DNA from: CALMKX01 sp036274895
GTDB lineage: Bacteria; Acidobacteriota; Thermoanaerobaculia; Multivoradales; SZUA-115
Length of the DNA stretch: 18,326 nt
Assembly: GCA_036274895.1 (NCBI GenBank)
Contig: DASUEU010000020.1
Span: 1-18,326 of the forward strand
Direction: 5' to 3'
Under the pieces are notes generated by a model that worked only from the letters and a program-made list of their open reading frames with translations, was not told the DNA's origin and did not search any database. The position numbers were made by a program, and so were the translations under genes. Shown piece after piece: positions 15,587 to 18,326 of this stretch. Within the stretch, counting starts at the first letter, position 1. The number at the start of each line of letters is the position of its first letter.

Positions 15587-16506
15587 CCCTTGAGCGGCTC
15601 GTCGGCGACTTCCTCATGCATCTCGGCGAGGAGCGTGCGTTCTCCCCGCACACTCTGCGTGCCTACGGCGGCGATCTCGAGCGGCTGCTCGCCTTCCTGG
15701 TCGACTACCTCGGCAAGGCCCGGGGCGATCTCACTGCGGCCGACCTCGAGCCACCCACCGTCCGCGCCTTCGTCGCCTCCCTCGCCAAGGCGGGCCTGGC
15801 CCCCAAGAGCCGCGGCCGCGCTCTGGCGGCGGTCAAGAGCTTCTGTCGCTGGGCCTGTCGGCGAGGTGTGATGGCGGCCGACCCGGCCCGCGGCGTCAAG
15901 ACGCCGAAGGTGCCCAAGACCCTGCCCCGCCATCTGCGTCCGGGCGAGACGGAGAACCTGCTTGAGTCCGCCGAGGGTGGCGACGACCTCTCCCTGCGTG
16001 ACCGCGCCTTCCTGGAGCTGCTCTATGCCTGCGGTCTGCGGGTCTCCGAGCTGGTGAGCCTCGACTGGCGGGACATCGACCTCTCCGCGCGCACGTTGCG
16101 GGTCGTCGGCAAGGGGAAGAAGGAGCGCATGGTGCCGTTCGGCCGGCCGGCGGCGGCGGCGCTGGCGGCCTGGCTCGAGGAATGGGAGAAGGTGCGGGGA
16201 GCCCGTAGCGGCGAGACCGAGGAGCCGGTTTTCCTCAACCACCGGGGCGGGCGGCTGACCGACCGCTCGGTGCGCCGGCTGCTCGACCGCTACGCCCGGG
16301 GCTCCGGCATCCAGGGCGGCGTGCACCCCCACACCCTGCGCCACACCTTCGCCACCCACCTGCTCGAGGGCGGTGCCGACCTGCGCTCGATCCAGGAGCT
16401 GCTGGGCCACAGCTCCCTCGCCACCACCCAGCGCTACACCCACGTCGAGATCGAGCGCCTGCTCGCCGTCTATCGGCAGAGCCATCCGCGCGCGCGCAAG
16501 GAATAG
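15583..16506 (+). CDS. xerC: Tyrosine recombinase XerC-type
   Basis: XerC/XerD recombinases resolve chromosome dimers at dif during division. With the TTG start the protein is 307 residues, the usual length. The N-terminal SAM-like DNA-binding domain (about 1-100) has the typical GDFLMHLGEERAFSPHTLRAYGGDL start. The catalytic domain has Arg153 (GLRVSEL), Lys177 (GKGKKERMVPF), His250 and Arg253 (HTLRHTFATHLL), His276 (GHSSLATTQRYTH) and the nucleophile Tyr285, so the full set is present. Its position between trmFO and hslV matches Bacillus codV, supporting a housekeeping Xer role over a phage or integron integrase. The frame is open upstream inside trmFO, but that region is not homologous. Confidence 0.94.
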   Translation: MTLERLVGDFLMHLGEERAFSPHTLRAYGGDLERLLAFLVDYLGKARGDLTAADLEPPTVRAFVASLAKAGLAPKSRGRALAAVKSFCRWACRRGVMAADPARGVKTPKVPKTLPRHLRPGETENLLESAEGGDDLSLRDRAFLELLYACGLRVSELVSLDWRDIDLSARTLRVVGKGKKERMVPFGRPAAAALAAWLEEWEKVRGARSGETEEPVFLNHRGGRLTDRSVRRLLDRYARGSGIQGGVHPHTLRHTFATHLLEGGADLRSIQELLGHSSLATTQRYTHVEIERLLAVYRQSHPRARKE

Positions 16507-16560
16507 ACGGTCCGGACGCCGGGCTCTGTCACATCGAGGACCGGCGCGGGTACTTTCCCT

Positions 16561-16569
16561 TGTTACAAT
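16561..16569 (+). promoter_or_regulatory. Candidate extended -10 promoter for hslVU
   Basis: TGT-TACAAT in the 73-bp gap after xerC is an extended -10 (TGn plus 5 of 6 to TATAAT). No -35 is evident, which extended -10 promoters tolerate. Initiation near 16576 would put the start about 4 nt before the ATG at 16580, and would exclude the ATG at 16568, which overlaps the hexamer. Confidence 0.5.
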
Positions 16570-16579
16570 GCCCAGCCCT

Positions 16580-17152
16580 ATGAACGGCGATCGATCCGAC
16601 CGGTTCGACGAGGCGCCCCTTCTGCGTGCGACCACCGTCCTCCTCGTCCGCCGGGACGGCAAGGTCGCCATGGCCGGCGACGGCCAGGTGACCCTCAACA
16701 ACACCGTGCTCAAGAGCCGCGCCCGCAAGGTGCGGCGCATCGGCGAGAAGGGCCGGGTGCTGGTGGGCTTCGCCGGTGGCGCGGCCGACGGCCTCGCCCT
16801 GCTGGCCCGTCTCGAGGACAAGCTGGAGGAGTACCGGGGCAACCTGGAGCGGGCGGTGGTCGAGCTGGCGCGAGACTGGCGCACCGATCGCGCCCTGCGC
16901 CAGCTCCAGGCCACCATGCTGGTGGCCGACCGCGACAAGAGCTTCTTTCTAAACGGCGCCGGCGACCTGCTGCAGCCCGACGGCGACGAGGTCATCGCCG
17001 TCGGGTCGGGGAGCAACTTCGCCCTGGCAGCAGCCCGGGCCCTGCTCACCCACACCTCGCTGTCGGCGGTCGAGATCGCCCGCGAGGCGCTGGCCGTGGC
17101 GGCCGACATCTGTGTATTCACCAACCGCGAGCTGACCGTCGAAGAGCTCTGA
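16580..17152 (+). CDS. hslV: ATP-dependent protease proteolytic subunit HslV (ClpQ)
   Basis: HslV forms the double-ring peptidase of the HslUV protease; its active site is an N-terminal Thr freed by processing. The product from ATG 16580 is 190 residues: a propeptide of 17 residues (MNGDRSDRFDEAPLLRA), then TTVLLVRRDGKVAMAGDGQVT, in which Thr18 should become the catalytic Thr1. Other family blocks are KVRRIGEKGRVLVGFAGGAADG, ELARDWRTDRALRQL, IAVGSG and ADICVFTNRELTVEEL. E. coli HslV has only Met before the Thr, so this is a longer propeptide. An ATG at 16568 adds four residues but overlaps the likely -10. No Shine-Dalgarno is seen. hslU follows after 31 bp. Confidence 0.95.
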   Translation: MNGDRSDRFDEAPLLRATTVLLVRRDGKVAMAGDGQVTLNNTVLKSRARKVRRIGEKGRVLVGFAGGAADGLALLARLEDKLEEYRGNLERAVVELARDWRTDRALRQLQATMLVADRDKSFFLNGAGDLLQPDGDEVIAVGSGSNFALAAARALLTHTSLSAVEIAREALAVAADICVFTNRELTVEEL

Positions 17153-17183
17153 TCGAGCTCTTCCGACGTGAAGAGAGGTTCCC

Positions 17184-18326
17184 ATGACGAAGCCGAGTCC
17201 CGGCCATGAGCGCGACTTCGCCGGGTTCGTGGAGGACTTGCGACCCCGCGAGATCGTCTCCGAGCTGGACAAGTACGTCGTCGGTCAACGCCGAGCCAAG
17301 CGCGCCGTGGCCATCGCCCTGCGCAACCGCTGGCGGCGCCAGCAACTGGACCCGGCGATCGCCGAGGAGATCTCGCCCAAGAACATCCTGATGATCGGAC
17401 CCACCGGCGTGGGCAAGACCGAGATCGCCCGTCGCCTGGCCAAGCTGGCCCGCGCTCCGTTCATCAAGGTCGAGGCCAGCAAGTTCACCGAGGTCGGCTA
17501 CGTGGGCCGTGACGTCGACGCGATCGTGCGCGACCTGGTGGCCGCGGCGGTCGACATGGTCCGCCGGGAGAAGCAGGCCGAGGTGCGGGGAAAGGCGGCG
17601 GCCCGGGTCGAGGAGCGTCTCCTGGACCTCCTCCTGCCGCCCCCCCGCCCGTCTCCGGCGTCCGAGGGCCCGGAAACCCCTCCCGCGCCCGAGACCTTCG
17701 CCGCCACGCGCGAGCGCCTCCGCGCGCAGCTCCGGGCGGGGCAGCTCGACTCCCGCTCGGTCGAGGTGGAGGTGCCCGAGCGCACCGTGCCCACCTTCCA
17801 GATCCTGGGCAGCCAGGGCGCCGAGGAGATGGACGTCGCGATCCGCGACATGCTGCCCGGCCTCTTCGGCCAGCGCACGAAGCGGCGCACGCTCCCCCTG
17901 CCCGAGGCGCGCGAGGTCCTGCGCCAGGAGGAGGAGGCCCGCCTCGTGGACCAGGACCAGGTCGCCCGGGAGGCCGTGGAGCGGGCGGAGTCGTCGGGCA
18001 TCGTCTTCCTCGACGAGATCGACAAGATCGCCGGCCGGGAGACGGCCCACGGCCCGGACGTCTCGCGGGAAGGCGTCCAGCGCGACCTCCTCCCGATCGT
18101 CGAGGGCACGACCGTCTCCACGAAGTACGGCCCGGTGAGGACGGACCACGTGCTGTTCGTCGCCGCGGGGGCGTTCCACGTCAGCAAGCCCACCGACCTC
18201 ATCCCGGAGCTCCAGGGCCGATTCCCGATCCGGGTGGAGCTCCAGTCCCTCGGCGAGGCGGACCTCCTGCGGATTCTCACCGAGCCGCAGAACGCGCTCG
18301 TGGGGCAGTACCGCGACCTCCTCGGA
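17184..18326 (+). CDS. hslU: ATP-dependent protease ATPase subunit HslU (partial, 3' end missing)
   Basis: HslU is the AAA+ unfoldase that feeds substrates to HslV. The frame is open for 381 codons to the window edge; the family is about 440-460 residues, so roughly 60-80 C-terminal residues are missing, including the C-terminal tail that docks into HslV. Seen: Walker A GPTGVGKT (72-79), the pore loop GYVG (105-108), the intermediate I-domain (about 110-243) with a proline-rich insert (LLPPPRPSPASEGP region, 150-170), Walker B VFLDEID (274-280), the GPDVSREGVQRDLLP block (290-304) and PELQGRFPIRVEL (341-353). The ATG at 17184 has GAGAGG five bases upstream. Leucine codon choice shifts from CTG to CTC after about codon 145. 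Confidence 0.96.
   Translation, partial: MTKPSPGHERDFAGFVEDLRPREIVSELDKYVVGQRRAKRAVAIALRNRWRRQQLDPAIAEEISPKNILMIGPTGVGKTEIARRLAKLARAPFIKVEASKFTEVGYVGRDVDAIVRDLVAAAVDMVRREKQAEVRGKAAARVEERLLDLLLPPPRPSPASEGPETPPAPETFAATRERLRAQLRAGQLDSRSVEVEVPERTVPTFQILGSQGAEEMDVAIRDMLPGLFGQRTKRRTLPLPEAREVLRQEEEARLVDQDQVAREAVERAESSGIVFLDEIDKIAGRETAHGPDVSREGVQRDLLPIVEGTTVSTKYGPVRTDHVLFVAAGAFHVSKPTDLIPELQGRFPIRVELQSLGEADLLRILTEPQNALVGQYRDLLG

Noticed and set aside
13874..17124. Long antisense open frames opposite dprA, trmFO, xerC and hslV (456 and 562 codons)
   Set aside because: Their translations are low-complexity, rich in Arg, Ala and Gly, with no family motifs. They mirror well-identified genes on the other strand, as expected in GC-rich DNA.

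Overview
This is a GC-rich bacterial chromosome segment with no mobile elements. It begins inside a 16S rRNA gene (5' part, minus strand) and ends inside hslU (plus strand). The organism is Gram-negative: it encodes a large outer-membrane beta-barrel protein and two other exported envelope proteins. The 16S start, the gene content and the base composition suggest Acidobacteriota, possibly near Thermoanaerobaculia. That placement is inference from memory of related sequences, not a database match.

Layout. All genes from about 12,950 down to 1 read leftward, and all from 13,065 to the end read rightward, so about 12,947-13,064 is a divergent control region. The leftward block, in transcription order, is: (1) a small secreted TPR protein, a secreted CsgG/TolB-N-like protein, and a 982-residue protein joining an HExxH metallopeptidase-like domain, a TolB/PD40 beta-propeller and a BamA-like barrel; (2) two metallo-beta-lactamase-fold hydrolases, the second a YycJ/WalJ-type nuclease; (3) a compact purine operon purS-purQ-purL-purF-purM-purN, mostly with overlapping stop/start codons; (4) after 413 bp holding two sigma70-type promoters and an antitermination boxA, the 16S rRNA gene.

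The rightward block is dprA-trmFO-xerC-hslV-hslU. This matches the smf-topA-trmFO-codV-codW-codX order of Bacillus, except that topA is missing: only 8 bp separate dprA from trmFO.

How the genes work together. purSQL form the FGAM synthase complex; purF, purM and purN supply further steps of IMP synthesis. PurN and TrmFO both use folate one-carbon units. HslV and HslU form an ATP-dependent protease. XerC and DprA act on DNA. The envelope trio looks like a co-expressed export or surface module of unknown role.

The observations most worth following up are: (a) genes that follow a gap and lack a Shine-Dalgarno often carry a -10-like hexamer 7-12 nt before the start codon, while coupled operon genes mostly carry strong Shine-Dalgarno sequences, which suggests frequent leaderless transcription; (b) the envelope trio; (c) a QPSLF beta-clamp-like motif at the N-terminus of the YycJ-type nuclease; (d) the duplicated rrn -35 region, one copy inside a perfect palindrome, about 40 bp after purN with no visible terminator between.
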